Of a stretch of DNA of 64,000 nucleotides, positions 24,149 to 32,936 are shown one piece after another. The notes under the pieces were generated by a model. It saw only the letters and a program-made list of their open reading frames with translations, was not told the origin of the DNA and did not search any database. Each line of letters begins with the position of its first letter. Position 1 is the first letter of the stretch. Location of the stretch: the NCBI GenBank assembly GCA_002337545.1, contig DDGE01000036.1:17708-81707 (forward strand). The letters run 5' to 3'. Both the position numbers and the translations under genes were made by a program. This stretch comes from Phycisphaerales bacterium UBA1910 (GTDB taxonomy: Bacteria; Planctomycetota; Phycisphaerae; Phycisphaerales; UBA1924).

Positions 24149-24682
24149 ATGAAAGCCTCTGCGAATCTGATCTGGTACACGGCGTGCGCTCTGCTGACGA
24201 TCGTCTCAGCTGGATGCCAAACGGTTCATGTAACCACAACGCGAGAAGTGAACCGTTCGGTTGAGACGACTTGGGAGGTGTTCGCGGATGCGGACAATCT
24301 CGGGAGTTGGATGCACGCTGGATGGGACCGTGGGGTCATGGACTGGGCGGATGTTGATGAGAGTGCGATCGGTGTTCCAAGAATGGTCAGGTTTGTCGAT
24401 GAGGGCGAGCAGATGGAGCTCACGCAGACCATTCTCACGGTCAAACCTCATGAGGAGTTTCGGTATACATTCGATCATGAATGGGCGGACACAGACTTCC
24501 ACTTTTACTTTGAGCCGAACGGGCCAAACAAGAGCACGATCCGGTGGGAGTTTGTCGCCTCTCCGAAGGGGTGGCACGGTGTGTGGATGAACCTGGCTCG
24601 CGGGGCAATCAAAGCACGCTTCAACAGTCATCTGAACAAGCTTCAGGCGCTGGTAGAAAACCAACCGCAGCGGTATCCGTGA
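24149..24682 (+). CDS. SRPBCC-like lipoprotein
   Basis: A 177-residue protein starting at ATG 24149 after AAGGAGCTG. The signal ends in a lipobox-like VSAGC (Cys at about 23). The mature part reads as a START/SRPBCC (polyketide cyclase-like) fold: VNRSVETTWEVFADADNLGSWM at the first helix, G-V-P-R-M-V-R-F, then strands LTQTILTVKPHEEFRYTF and STIRWEFVASPKGW and a long C-terminal helix. Such folds bind hydrophobic ligands in a deep cavity. A lipoprotein form is uncommon and would place it at the membrane surface. It may be co-transcribed with the DUF5671 pair upstream (23-base gap). Confidence 0.75.
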   Translation: MKASANLIWYTACALLTIVSAGCQTVHVTTTREVNRSVETTWEVFADADNLGSWMHAGWDRGVMDWADVDESAIGVPRMVRFVDEGEQMELTQTILTVKPHEEFRYTFDHEWADTDFHFYFEPNGPNKSTIRWEFVASPKGWHGVWMNLARGAIKARFNSHLNKLQALVENQPQRYP

Positions 24683-24804
24683 CGCTGCTGGGGGAGGATG
24701 AATCTCAGCTTGAGGGGATACAGAATCGCCTCAGCACGGACTCGTGTGTGTGTGCAGCCTTCGGTCATATCGACTTCAGGGTTGGATGATCCGGGACATA
24801 TTCG

Positions 24805-27555
24805 CTATGGGCACCCCTGCGTGTATGCAGAGATGAATGCGCTGATATCGAAGAAGTTGTAAACAGAGTCGCCGTTGAAATCGCCATCCGGCGCACCCGA
24901 TTGGAACGCCCCGATGAACGCGCTGACATCAAAGAAGTCGAGCACGCCGTCGGCGTTCATGTCTGGGGCACAGGTGTTTGCGGATGAGATGGTGGCAGGA
25001 TCGACGAATGGGAACTTGACATACTCGATGAGTGCTTCGCGCTCTGTCGCGTTCATTGCGAGCACGGCGTCTCGTGATGCGGCGCCTTCGCCGCCATGCC
25101 ATAGGATGGCTTCCATCAGCGAGCGGGCGCGTCCGTCATGAAGGTAGTTCGGTTGAGCGGGGTTGCCGTTGGGATCAAACGGGTCGTCCGGGGTACCGAG
25201 AACATGCCCGACATACCCTATCCCCCAGAGCGGGGGGGTACGCCACTCGCGTCCGCTTGCCCCAAACTCAGGACGATCGTCCGCGAGTTCCTCACCCATG
25301 TCGTGGAGCAGCAGATCGGTAAACGGCTGGATGATTTGGTCTCGATACGGTGCGAAGGCGGCATCGGACGCGGTGCGCATAAGTGGGCGGTGGCATGCGA
25401 TGCATCCGGCGTTTTCGAAAAGCAGCTTCCCTTGTTGAGCGACCGGATCGAGATGGTTCTCTCTGGGTGGCACGGCCAACCCTCGGAGATAGGCGACGAT
25501 AGAGTCGATGGTGTCGGGGGCGACTTCATTCGGTCCGTCCCCAATGAGCTCCGTCGACATGCCCATGTCATGGGCGAAGGCCGACTCGGCTTGCTGACGC
25601 AGGTTGGGTTGTGAGGCTTTCCAGCCGAAACGGCCCAGCACATGATCGCCAGTTGCCTGATCAGTCACGATATTGGCTTTGCCTGAGATGCCGTCGCCGT
25701 CGGTGTCATGCTCGTCTTCCCAAGCCAGAATCTCGGTATCTTCGACAGCTTCGAGCAATCCGAGACCGATGAGCATCGGAGCGACCCGCACCGAAACCTC
25801 AGCCACCCCGTCGTATGCGTCACCAGCGGGGTCTGCCGCGGGTTGCCCCGGGATGTTGGTACCGATTTGGCCATAGAGCAGATCGGTGAACTCGAATCGT
25901 GGTTTTCGAAGTTCGTAGGTCGTGCCGTCGTCAAAGGTGCTGGTCACGATCTCCCATACGATCGAAGCGCTGGCTTCGGGCGTGGCGCCTGGCGTGGCTT
26001 GGGTATCGAGTTGGTCGCCGTACAGCGGGTGTGGCTGGGGTGCGTCTCCGGGTTGGCCGGGAATACTCACGCGGATGGCATAATCCTCGATCGAGTCGAT
26101 GTTGGATTCGGGTGCCATCCCTCGCCCGTCGAGCATATGGCACTCGATGCATGAGTTGTTTGTGTAGAGCGGGCCGAGTAGGTCCGGCTCATAAACGGGG
26201 CTCGGGCCCATGTTAAAGTTGACGGGACCGCCGTTGCAGTCAAACGCGGTGGGGGGGTTGAAGAGCAGGCCATCGTCCCAGCGCGTCTCAAAGATCACCT
26301 TCCCGTCCATGAACGAGAGCAGGCCCTCTGGTGGCAGGTTCAGGGCGTGCTGGTTGAACGCGAACTGCTTGACCGTGACGACCGGGATGGAGGCATCGCC
26401 CGCGGCGTACGCGAGCGGGTGCTGCGACTCACGCTGAAGCCGTCCATCGCCCATGTAGTAATAGATGAACTCGGTGTAATAGGTCTGCGAAGCGAGGAGG
26501 GTGAACTCGACATCGACCCGCTGGCCGTGCACGAGATTATCGATTGAAGAGGTGAATGTGCCGTTGCCGCCGTCCATGCGTTTGCTGATCGCCGATATGT
26601 TCCGATCACACAAACCCACTTCCCCTGATTGGTTGTACCATTTGATATCGACGGCGTTGACAGGGACCTCTGGGGAGGTCGTCAGCTCGAAATCGAGGCG
26701 GTCACCATGGTCGATGATTTTGAGATCGAACGATCTTCCGACATCATACCCTGCAGGATAATGATCGAATCGCCATTCGTTCTCATGCCTGTCTCTGAAC
26801 CGGATTCCTGTGATGGTTTCGATTGGGTCTTGCGGTAGTTGTGGTGCGGCCTCGCCAGCGGTGCGTTGGAACCAGGCCGTATCGACTGGTTCAATTCCGA
26901 CGGTTTTCACGAATGAGTATGAGACACTGTCTCCTTCGGTCACCCCTGGCAGTTCGCGTCCCCAGATGTTGTTCCCCAGATCGGACATCGATTCTGTCTG
27001 CATTGGTCCATCGTCGATCCGATAGCGCACATCGATGCCGGTGACACCGGGAAGTGGTGCAACGACTCCACCGGTCTCGATGAGGACTTCCCATATCCCA
27101 TTTGTTTCGACAAGATCGTGGCGGAATGCGCGAGCGTGAGGGAGTCCGCCTTGGCCGAAGCCACCACTACCGCCGCCGCCACCGCCTCCGCCATCACCGC
27201 CGTCTTCGGAGTTGAATAGTGTGCAGCCCTGCTCAAGCGTGAGAGTGTGCGTCGGAAACTCGTACTGTGCCGGGATCTGGACGACCAGATGGAAACTGAA
27301 CTCGGTGCCGCTCTGGAGCCCGTTGAATGTGGCGCTGTAGTTCCCTGTTCCATCGTCGTTCATGTAGTATCCGCCGCCGGGTGGGTTGGGATAGATCAAC
27401 ACGGCGGTCGCGGTCGGGTTGACGGTTACGGAAACTGTGACTGCAGACCCCTCGACACATACTTCGCCGGTGTAGCTCGGCGTATCTGCAAATGCCGAGG
27501 TAGTGCAGACGCAGATCAACACTGCCAGGTGAATCCAAACGGAGCGGAAGATCAT
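24805..27555 (-). CDS. Secreted di-heme oxidoreductase (DHOR/thiol oxidoreductase-like) with GC-type dockerin
   Basis: A 916-residue protein. Signal peptide MIFRSVWIHLAVLICVCTTSAFA at ATG 27555 after AGAGGAC. Residues about 25-360 are beta-rich Ig-like modules separated by a glycine run (GGDGGGGGGGGSGG). From about 400 to 860 lies a cytochrome c-peroxidase-like di-heme domain: CIECH (C469, C472, H473) and CIACH (C718, C721, H722) are the two c-heme sites. It also has LDGRGMAPE, the GDGISGKAN block and FGWKASQPNLRQQ, which are typical of the COG3488 'thiol oxidoreductase' (DHOR) family. The C-terminus is a full two-half dockerin ending TQGCP. Electron donor and substrate are unknown. Haem attachment to a dockerin-tailed surface enzyme suggests extracellular redox chemistry. 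Confidence 0.9.
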   Translation of the reverse strand: MIFRSVWIHLAVLICVCTTSAFADTPSYTGEVCVEGSAVTVSVTVNPTATAVLIYPNPPGGGYYMNDDGTGNYSATFNGLQSGTEFSFHLVVQIPAQYEFPTHTLTLEQGCTLFNSEDGGDGGGGGGGGSGGFGQGGLPHARAFRHDLVETNGIWEVLIETGGVVAPLPGVTGIDVRYRIDDGPMQTESMSDLGNNIWGRELPGVTEGDSVSYSFVKTVGIEPVDTAWFQRTAGEAAPQLPQDPIETITGIRFRDRHENEWRFDHYPAGYDVGRSFDLKIIDHGDRLDFELTTSPEVPVNAVDIKWYNQSGEVGLCDRNISAISKRMDGGNGTFTSSIDNLVHGQRVDVEFTLLASQTYYTEFIYYYMGDGRLQRESQHPLAYAAGDASIPVVTVKQFAFNQHALNLPPEGLLSFMDGKVIFETRWDDGLLFNPPTAFDCNGGPVNFNMGPSPVYEPDLLGPLYTNNSCIECHMLDGRGMAPESNIDSIEDYAIRVSIPGQPGDAPQPHPLYGDQLDTQATPGATPEASASIVWEIVTSTFDDGTTYELRKPRFEFTDLLYGQIGTNIPGQPAADPAGDAYDGVAEVSVRVAPMLIGLGLLEAVEDTEILAWEDEHDTDGDGISGKANIVTDQATGDHVLGRFGWKASQPNLRQQAESAFAHDMGMSTELIGDGPNEVAPDTIDSIVAYLRGLAVPPRENHLDPVAQQGKLLFENAGCIACHRPLMRTASDAAFAPYRDQIIQPFTDLLLHDMGEELADDRPEFGASGREWRTPPLWGIGYVGHVLGTPDDPFDPNGNPAQPNYLHDGRARSLMEAILWHGGEGAASRDAVLAMNATEREALIEYVKFPFVDPATISSANTCAPDMNADGVLDFFDVSAFIGAFQSGAPDGDFNGDSVYNFFDISAFISAYTQGCP

Positions 27556-27858
27556 GAGTTGTCCTCTGGGAGCAGGAATCAGTTATCGGAACAGAGTGTG
27601 CGAGACAGACTCGCGTCTCCACACTGGGAGCACGGTCAATGTAACAGTTACGCTGGGCGGCTGCAATGCCCTATCTGATCAGTCTTAGGCAAAACTTCCC
27701 CGTTGCCTGGCCAGATCTGGCCAAACTGGGGCGGGGGTTTCTTTCAGAGGCGTTGGTTCGGGCGATCCGACGGCGAGAACTGCACCGTACGAAGAGGGGT
27801 GTTGATCGACCCGAGGGCAAACTGGAGCCACATATGTTGCGGGTGATGAAGGGGGGAT
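27556..27858. promoter_or_regulatory. Intergenic region with a perfect 16-base palindrome
   Basis: 303 bases between the di-heme oxidoreductase start and the anti-sigma gene stop, both minus strand. It contains the exact palindrome TGGCCAGATCTGGCCA (27708-27723) and a shorter one, GTAACAGTTAC (27641-27651), both upstream of the oxidoreductase, as operator candidates. No gene is supported; the plus-strand frame through it continues antisense to the anti-sigma gene and looks like a shadow. No terminator for the anti-sigma gene was seen. Confidence 0.4.
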
Positions 27859-28827
27859 TTAAGGATCTGGCGGCGAAAAGAATGCTGCAGGCAGATCTTC
27901 AGTCGGCATGCGTTGGAACACGATGCGCTCTGGTGGCGGGGGATCCCCATCTTCTCGGAAACTCGGGGGGTGAGAGAGCAAGCCAGGCCGGGGTGGATTG
28001 GGCGGGGGGGCTCGATGTGCCCGTGGTTTCGAGCGTTCCCAATGGAACTCGAGTGTTTCGACGAGTGAAGTTTCGTCATGAATCCAGATCTGTACACGGC
28101 CCGGCCCTGGGGTCGTTCGATCAAGCTTTGTGGCGGTGAGTTGGGTCAGTTTGTCGTTCGGAGTCGATTGTTTTGTGTCTTCTACACGATCGATCGAGTA
28201 TTGGTCTTTGCGGAGTTCATCGAGTAGTGCATCAAGGCTACCGATCAGTATGGTGCTCTCGCCGAGATTGATCCATCTGGGTGCACCCGCTCTTGGCGTA
28301 TGGCGTTCCAGCATGCCTTCTGCCCCGATCGACCATTCGCCTTGCTGATCTCTGCCCAGAACATACACATGTCCCTGTGGCATATCGATTTGGACCCTCA
28401 TGAAATCGCCGCGCATATCGAGGATTCCGATGGTCTGCTCTTCACCCGCATACCACGCGGGATCCTTGAACCTGATCTCGTACCTGAGTTGTTCTGCTTG
28501 ACGGGTCGCTCGGATGGCTTCGTCCATCATCGCATACGCAGACGATTGCATGGAGACAACGAAGAAAGTCAGCACTGAGATGAGAAGGACCGCAGCAGAT
28601 GCAAAGGGGGCAAACCGGGAGAAGATCCTTGATCGATTTCCTCGGGGCTGAACTGGTGCATTCTGGATACGATCGAGCACGCCGGCGACCCGTTGTTCTT
28701 GGGTGGTCTTCGTCTCTTTGTAGACGAACCCAAGCAGGCCGTGAATGAATCGGTCCTGTGCAACCGAGTTGTGATCGATCGGCCCATCCGTGCCGCTTTC
28801 ATCGCCTGTGTGTTCATCTGTAGTCAT
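27859..28827 (-). CDS. Membrane anti-sigma-like protein
   Basis: A 322-residue protein immediately downstream of a sigma factor (2-base gap). Residues 1-80 are cytoplasmic (acidic, then VYKETKTTQEQRVAGVLDRI), a single transmembrane helix is at about 72-94 (FAPFASAAVLLISVLTFFVVSM), and the rest is extracytoplasmic with beta strands such as LRYEIRFKDPAWYAGEEQTIGILDMRGDFMRVQID, recalling the outer-membrane-lipoprotein-sorting/LolA-like sensor domain of planctomycete anti-sigma proteins. A proline-rich tail (APPPNPPRPG, PPPPERI) ends it. There is no clear zinc-binding anti-sigma motif. The anti-sigma role is inferred from position and topology. Confidence 0.7.
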   Translation of the reverse strand: MTTDEHTGDESGTDGPIDHNSVAQDRFIHGLLGFVYKETKTTQEQRVAGVLDRIQNAPVQPRGNRSRIFSRFAPFASAAVLLISVLTFFVVSMQSSAYAMMDEAIRATRQAEQLRYEIRFKDPAWYAGEEQTIGILDMRGDFMRVQIDMPQGHVYVLGRDQQGEWSIGAEGMLERHTPRAGAPRWINLGESTILIGSLDALLDELRKDQYSIDRVEDTKQSTPNDKLTQLTATKLDRTTPGPGRVQIWIHDETSLVETLEFHWERSKPRAHRAPPPNPPRPGLLSHPPSFREDGDPPPPERIVFQRMPTEDLPAAFFSPPDP

Positions 28828-28829
28828 GG

Positions 28830-29363
28830 TTATCCGTTCATATGCTGTAGGCAGTCGTAGAGTTGATTTCGTGCGCGTTGAGCGCGTTTTCGCACGGCGT
28901 CTTCCTGCTCATCGATGGTGGCAGCAACTTCTCGAAGCGACATGCCCCTGCCGTACGCGAGTTCGATGACTTGACGGAGACGATCTGAAAGCTTTTGGAT
29001 GCAGTCGAGCAATGCATGTGCTCGATCGCGGAATGTGTCCGTGGACCCAGTCGCGAATGATTCAAACCGGGAGTCGAGTGCATCGAGCACCTCGGGGGTG
29101 TACCACTTTGGGGCCTCTGAGCGTTTGCGGTAGTGTGCGAGGACCAGATTCCTCGCGATCCCACGGAGCCAGAGCCCGAACGGGCGTGATCGGTCATAGT
29201 CATCTAGGCGACGCCATGCGACGACCATTGTTTCCTGGAACAGGTCGTCGATATCCGCCGTATTGTCGAGCAAGCTACGCAGGTAGGCACTGAGCATGTC
29301 CGCGTTCTCGCGCACGAGAATTTCAAAGACATCGTGTCCATCGTGTGCATGTGGTTTGACCAC
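28830..29363 (-). CDS. ECF sigma factor, Rhodopirellula/Verrucomicrobium (TIGR02989-like) type
   Basis: A 177-residue sigma factor. Region 2: MLSAYLRSLLDNTADIDDLFQETMVVAWRRLDDYDRSRPFGLWLRGIARNLVLAHYRK, with the F-G-x-W-L-R-G-I-A-R-N-L-V signature of the TIGR02989 group. Region 4: LSDRLRQVIELAYGRGMSLREVAATIDEQEDAVRKRAQRAR. It overlaps nothing and is followed after 2 bases by the membrane protein 27859-28827, the probable anti-sigma factor. Upstream, 221 bases separate it from the divergent haloperoxidase gene, so it may control that gene (inference). Confidence 0.9.
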   Translation of the reverse strand: MVKPHAHDGHDVFEILVRENADMLSAYLRSLLDNTADIDDLFQETMVVAWRRLDDYDRSRPFGLWLRGIARNLVLAHYRKRSEAPKWYTPEVLDALDSRFESFATGSTDTFRDRAHALLDCIQKLSDRLRQVIELAYGRGMSLREVAATIDEQEDAVRKRAQRARNQLYDCLQHMNG

Positions 29364-29584
29364 GATTACCCCTCGAATACCAGTAGAACGCTGAATCGCA
29401 ATGGCGGAACCGCCACAGGTATGTTGTCGCTGACGACAAGTATTGTGACATCGAATCTTCTTCTGAAATCATTTTTTGTGCAAGTTCAACAAATTGCGTG
29501 TTTCTGAGTCACACATTTCTGGGGCGTGACAATCTATTCCTGTGCCCATTGAACCTGAGCACTGCATGCTTGAAAGGAGCTCAA

Positions 29585-31351
29585 ATGCGAAGCAAAACAC
29601 ACTTGGCGGCGATGCTGTTGCTCGCGATTCCCGCCGTGGACTCGTTTGCGCAGGAGGGGGGGCAGGAAGGAAGAAAGAAGCTTTCGCGCAACCAGGAGAT
29701 CGGCTATCTGGGGGCAACGAGCCGATCGGCGATGGCGCGGAATGTTCTGGACCGTCTGAAGAATCAGACTGATGTGCGTGATGTGGCCAGTCAAACCGAT
29801 CGGGTTCTGCTTTGGCATGAAATCGCGTTGGACTCGGTCGCGATCGACCACACGCCGGATCCTGATACTGGCGAAGCCGGGGCGGCGCAGGCTGGCCCGA
29901 CCAGAACCAGCCGTGCGCTCGCGATGACGCAGATTGCTGTATTCGACGCCGTGAACTCAATCCTGCAGCAGTACAGCGCGTACAACGACATCGGTGTTGC
30001 GCCTGCGGGTGCCTCGATCGATGCAGCGATCGCGTACGCTGCGTACACCGTCCAGGTGGCGCTGTACCCTGATCAGACCGACCGTCTGACTTCATTGCTT
30101 GAATCTGATCTCGAACAGATCAATCTTGGCGGCAGTGGTGGAGTTGCTGATGGCAGAGCGGTAGGCGAACTGGCCGCGCAGGTTATTCTCGCCGCTCGAT
30201 CAAACGATAACTCGGATCACCTCGAGCCGGACTTCGGAGAAGGCGGACTGGTTGCGGATGGAAACACGGGCATCAACGGGATCCCGATCAACGGGGGCGT
30301 GACGGGGATGTTCCAGTGGGAGCCGGATCCGCTCACGCCGGTTGCGGGAGGCGACTTCAGCCTTGCGCTGGGTGCGTACTGGGGTGCGGTGACCCCATTC
30401 TCGTTGGATAGCGGTGATCAGTATCGTGTCGCTCCGCCTCCGAACCCGGGTTCCGACCGGTATGTGGAGGGGTACAACCAGGTGAAGGCGATCGGTGCAT
30501 CGGTTGATACCGTGGGAAGCCAGTCGACGCCGCATACCCGGTTCATCGGCAACTTCTGGGGATACGACGGCACGCCGCTGCTCGGTACTCCTCCCCGCTC
30601 GTATAACCAGATCGCGGCGCAGGTCGCGGTTGAGCAGGGCATCGATGAGCCGCTGGAGATGGCACGCTATCTCGCGATGATCAACACAGGGCTTGCGGAT
30701 GCCGGGATCGCATCATGGGACAGCAAGTATTACTACAACTACTGGCGTCCGGTCACCGCGATCCCTCAATCCGATGGCGTCGCTGAGACTCAGGAGAATC
30801 CTGATTGGAAACCGGTGGGAATCTCCGTGATCAATACGGAACTCGCGATCACACCAACCCCGCCGTTCCCAGCGTACCCCTCTGGGCACTCGACCTTTGG
30901 TTCCGCTACTTTCGAGATAATGCGGCACTTCTTTGGCAATCGCACCCGATTCACCTTTGTCTCTGATGAATACAACGGTGAGGGGGTCGATCCGCTCGGT
31001 GTGCCTCGTCCGCTAGTCCCTGTTCGCTTTACCTCACTGGGCGATGCGCAGCGGTCCAACGGCATCAGCCGGATCTACAACGGTGTGCACTGGCAGTGGG
31101 ACAACATCGCAGGCCAGGAACTCGGAGAGGCCATCGGCGAGCACATCCTCAGCGAAATTGATGCATTCCAGCAGGTCTACTGCCTCGCGGATATGGATCG
31201 AAACGGTTCGGTGGACTTCTTCGATGTCTCTGAGTTCCTGAGATTGTTTGGGGACGAAGATGCGATCGCTGATATGGATAAGAACGGAGAGTTTGATTTC
31301 TTTGATATTTCTCTCTTCCTCGGGGCTTACACCCTCGACTGTGGAAACTAA
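29585..31351 (+). CDS. Vanadium-dependent haloperoxidase with GC-type dockerin
   Basis: A 588-residue protein. The ATG at 29585, after AAAGGAGCT, starts the signal peptide MRSKTHLAAMLLLAIPAVDSFAQ. The catalytic domain (about 60-520) is a vanadium haloperoxidase/PAP2-type helical bundle. All vanadate-pocket residues of the family are in place: K381 and R388 in KYYYNYWRP, S433, G434 and H435 in YPSGHST, and R496 and acid-base H502 in SRIYNGVHWQWD. The protein ends in a full dockerin (DMDRNGSVDFFDVSEFLRLF and DMDKNGEFDFFDISLFLGAY) with a degenerate C-terminus, DCGN. The family oxidises halides with H2O2, making hypohalous acid. Whether chloride, bromide or iodide is used cannot be told. Exported and probably surface-bound. 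Confidence 0.93.
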   Translation: MRSKTHLAAMLLLAIPAVDSFAQEGGQEGRKKLSRNQEIGYLGATSRSAMARNVLDRLKNQTDVRDVASQTDRVLLWHEIALDSVAIDHTPDPDTGEAGAAQAGPTRTSRALAMTQIAVFDAVNSILQQYSAYNDIGVAPAGASIDAAIAYAAYTVQVALYPDQTDRLTSLLESDLEQINLGGSGGVADGRAVGELAAQVILAARSNDNSDHLEPDFGEGGLVADGNTGINGIPINGGVTGMFQWEPDPLTPVAGGDFSLALGAYWGAVTPFSLDSGDQYRVAPPPNPGSDRYVEGYNQVKAIGASVDTVGSQSTPHTRFIGNFWGYDGTPLLGTPPRSYNQIAAQVAVEQGIDEPLEMARYLAMINTGLADAGIASWDSKYYYNYWRPVTAIPQSDGVAETQENPDWKPVGISVINTELAITPTPPFPAYPSGHSTFGSATFEIMRHFFGNRTRFTFVSDEYNGEGVDPLGVPRPLVPVRFTSLGDAQRSNGISRIYNGVHWQWDNIAGQELGEAIGEHILSEIDAFQQVYCLADMDRNGSVDFFDVSEFLRLFGDEDAIADMDKNGEFDFFDISLFLGAYTLDCGN

Positions 31352-31361
31352 GTACTCTCCG

Positions 31362-31395
31362 CGTCCCGTCTGCGAAATCGGGCGGGACGATTTCA
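31362..31395 (+). terminator. Possible terminator or attenuator after the haloperoxidase gene
   Basis: A 7-bp stem (CGTCCCG / CGGGACG) with a 14-base loop followed by ATTTC, 10 bases after the stop at 31351. The T run is short, so partial read-through into the gene at 31423 is likely. Confidence 0.45.
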
Positions 31396-31422
31396 GACAA
31401 GACAACAACCAGGAGCTTCCCC

Positions 31423-32022
31423 ATGAAGGTGTACCGTACAGTTGCCATCATCGTCAGCCTCGCCGCGAGTCTACCTCTTTATAATGCCTATGTTTCTCAC
31501 GCCTCTCATGCCGAAGTCGTCTCGGATCCTGAGGCGACCGCATGCGGAGAATCCGAAAAGCTGAGCTCTGATTGCGGCCTTGCACGCACCGAGGGTATCG
31601 GCGAGCCGGATGCAGTTGGCGAGGTTGAGTCTCAGCTCTCGGATGCGGATTCGTCGCGGTTTGTTGAGCAGGAGCTCGAGAATCTCGCATCTCCGTTCAC
31701 AAAGGAAACGGTGCTGGCACTGAACTCAATCGTGGAGCGGTCGCTGTCCGCGATCGAAGAGTTCGATGATGCCAGGAAGCAGTTCGTGTCTGGAGACGAT
31801 GTGCTCGCAGCCGAAGCGATGATTGTCTACCGGTCATTGTCCGCAAGGGCTGAATCGGCTCGTAGCGATATGGGAGCGGAGCGGGATCGGCTCCTGCACA
31901 GCGATGAGCGTTACAACGAAGCGATCCTCGCGGCCATGGTGCACTTTGTCGAGCAGGTTGATGAGGAGATTCGACAGGAGATCCAGTTCCTTCAGAATCT
32001 GGAATCAACACAGGCTGGATAG
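31423..32022 (+). CDS. Secreted helical hypothetical protein downstream of the haloperoxidase
   Basis: A 199-residue protein starting at ATG 31423 after CAGGAGCTT. Residues 1-28 are a signal peptide (MKVYRTVAIIVSLAASLPLYNAYVSHASHA). The mature part has a serine/acid-rich stretch with two Cys, then a long helical region (LNSIVERSLSAIEEFDDARKQF, VYRSLSARAESARSDMGAERDRLL, MVHFVEQVDEEIRQEIQFLQNLE) that could form a coiled coil. I do not recognise it. It follows the haloperoxidase by 71 bases on the same strand and ends at a very strong terminator, so the two probably form one transcription unit. Confidence 0.7.
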   Translation: MKVYRTVAIIVSLAASLPLYNAYVSHASHAEVVSDPEATACGESEKLSSDCGLARTEGIGEPDAVGEVESQLSDADSSRFVEQELENLASPFTKETVLALNSIVERSLSAIEEFDDARKQFVSGDDVLAAEAMIVYRSLSARAESARSDMGAERDRLLHSDERYNEAILAAMVHFVEQVDEEIRQEIQFLQNLESTQAG

Positions 32023-32084
32023 GCATGGTGATTCTGCTGGATCAGCGATGGTGATCAAGGCAGAGTCAATTGAAGACATCAGAC

Positions 32085-32140
32085 GACCCCGCTGCTTGTG
32101 TTGCACTGATTGAACAGTGCATGAAGCAGCGGGGTCTTTT
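32085..32140 (+). terminator. Strong two-part intrinsic terminator
   Basis: A 13-bp outer stem (GACCCCGCTGCTT / AAGCAGCGGGGTC) contains an inner 7-bp stem (TGCACTG / CAGTGCA), followed by TTTT. It ends the haloperoxidase transcription unit. Confidence 0.88.
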
Positions 32141-32273
32141 CACGAGTCTGGGTGATTTCAACTCAAGGGTTGCCAGCGATCCTGAGCGGTCGAGAAGGGA
32201 ATCCTTGCGGGAACGCCTGTTCATTGCTGGAAGAGACTGGTGATTGCAGGTCCCTGCGTTTTCCCGGATAGGC

Positions 32274-32684
32274 CTATGGGCAACCGGCGGAGTAGAGCCC
32301 GAGGAAGACCGAAACATCGAAGAAGTTGTATATCCCATCGCCGTTGAAGTCCGCCGTGGGGAGCTGCGCACTGAACGCTCCTAAAAAGGCGCTGACATCA
32401 AAGAAGTTCAGGATCCCATCACCGGTGAGGTCCGCTGGGCAAGGTGGGGGGCCACCCGAGTCCTGCGTGAATCCGCTGGTGAGTGAGAAGCCTCCACCCA
32501 TAATGCCAGAAGCAACGACGGGCTGACCGGTGGAACCGACGAGCATGATGTTGCCGCTTTGGTGCATCCCGGCACCGCCCGCGATGGAGTAGGTCGAGAT
32601 CGAGTACTCGGGGGTGCCCCCGATGGCGATGGTGGCGAGCCCGAGGAGGGCGCCGCCGGCAAAGATCTTGTGTTTGTTGTTCAT
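32274..32684 (-). CDS. Small secreted protein with GC-type dockerin
   Basis: A 136-residue protein. ATG 32684 starts MNNKHKIFAGGALLGLATIAIGG (signal peptide). A short glycine-rich domain follows (STYSIAGGAGMHQSGNIMLV, then STGQPVVASGIMGGGFSLTSGF), a pattern that recurs, in my recollection, before C-terminal sorting modules in planctomycete and other environmental genomes. The second half is a complete dockerin: CPADLTGDGILNFFDVSAFLGAF and DFNGDGIYNFFDVSVFLGLY, ending SAGCP. With hardly any other domain, it is nearly a free dockerin module and may act as an adaptor or competitor for whatever binds the module (inference). Confidence 0.82.
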   Translation of the reverse strand: MNNKHKIFAGGALLGLATIAIGGTPEYSISTYSIAGGAGMHQSGNIMLVGSTGQPVVASGIMGGGFSLTSGFTQDSGGPPPCPADLTGDGILNFFDVSAFLGAFSAQLPTADFNGDGIYNFFDVSVFLGLYSAGCP

Positions 32685-32936
32685 GTCCGTATTCCTCTGA
32701 TTGACAGGTGCACGGGGTGCGTGAATCGCTACGGGCGATCCCGGCGGTCCGCCCTCTTGCCATTGACACGCGGTGGCGTGCTCGAGAGCGCAACAGAACT
32801 CTTGAAATTCTGAATTTTATAAAAACTCAGAGTTGCGTTGCGCAGGTTCGCACAGGAGTGCGTGTGAACCTGTGTGCGATGCGGCCTGTTCACATCGCGT
32901 TGACGAACGAAACCTATCAACCTGACGAGGGACACC

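Noticed and set aside
27666-28139. 157-codon plus-strand frame in the gap before and across the anti-sigma gene
   Set aside because: Most of it is antisense to the anti-sigma coding sequence, there is no ribosome site, and no motif is recognisable.
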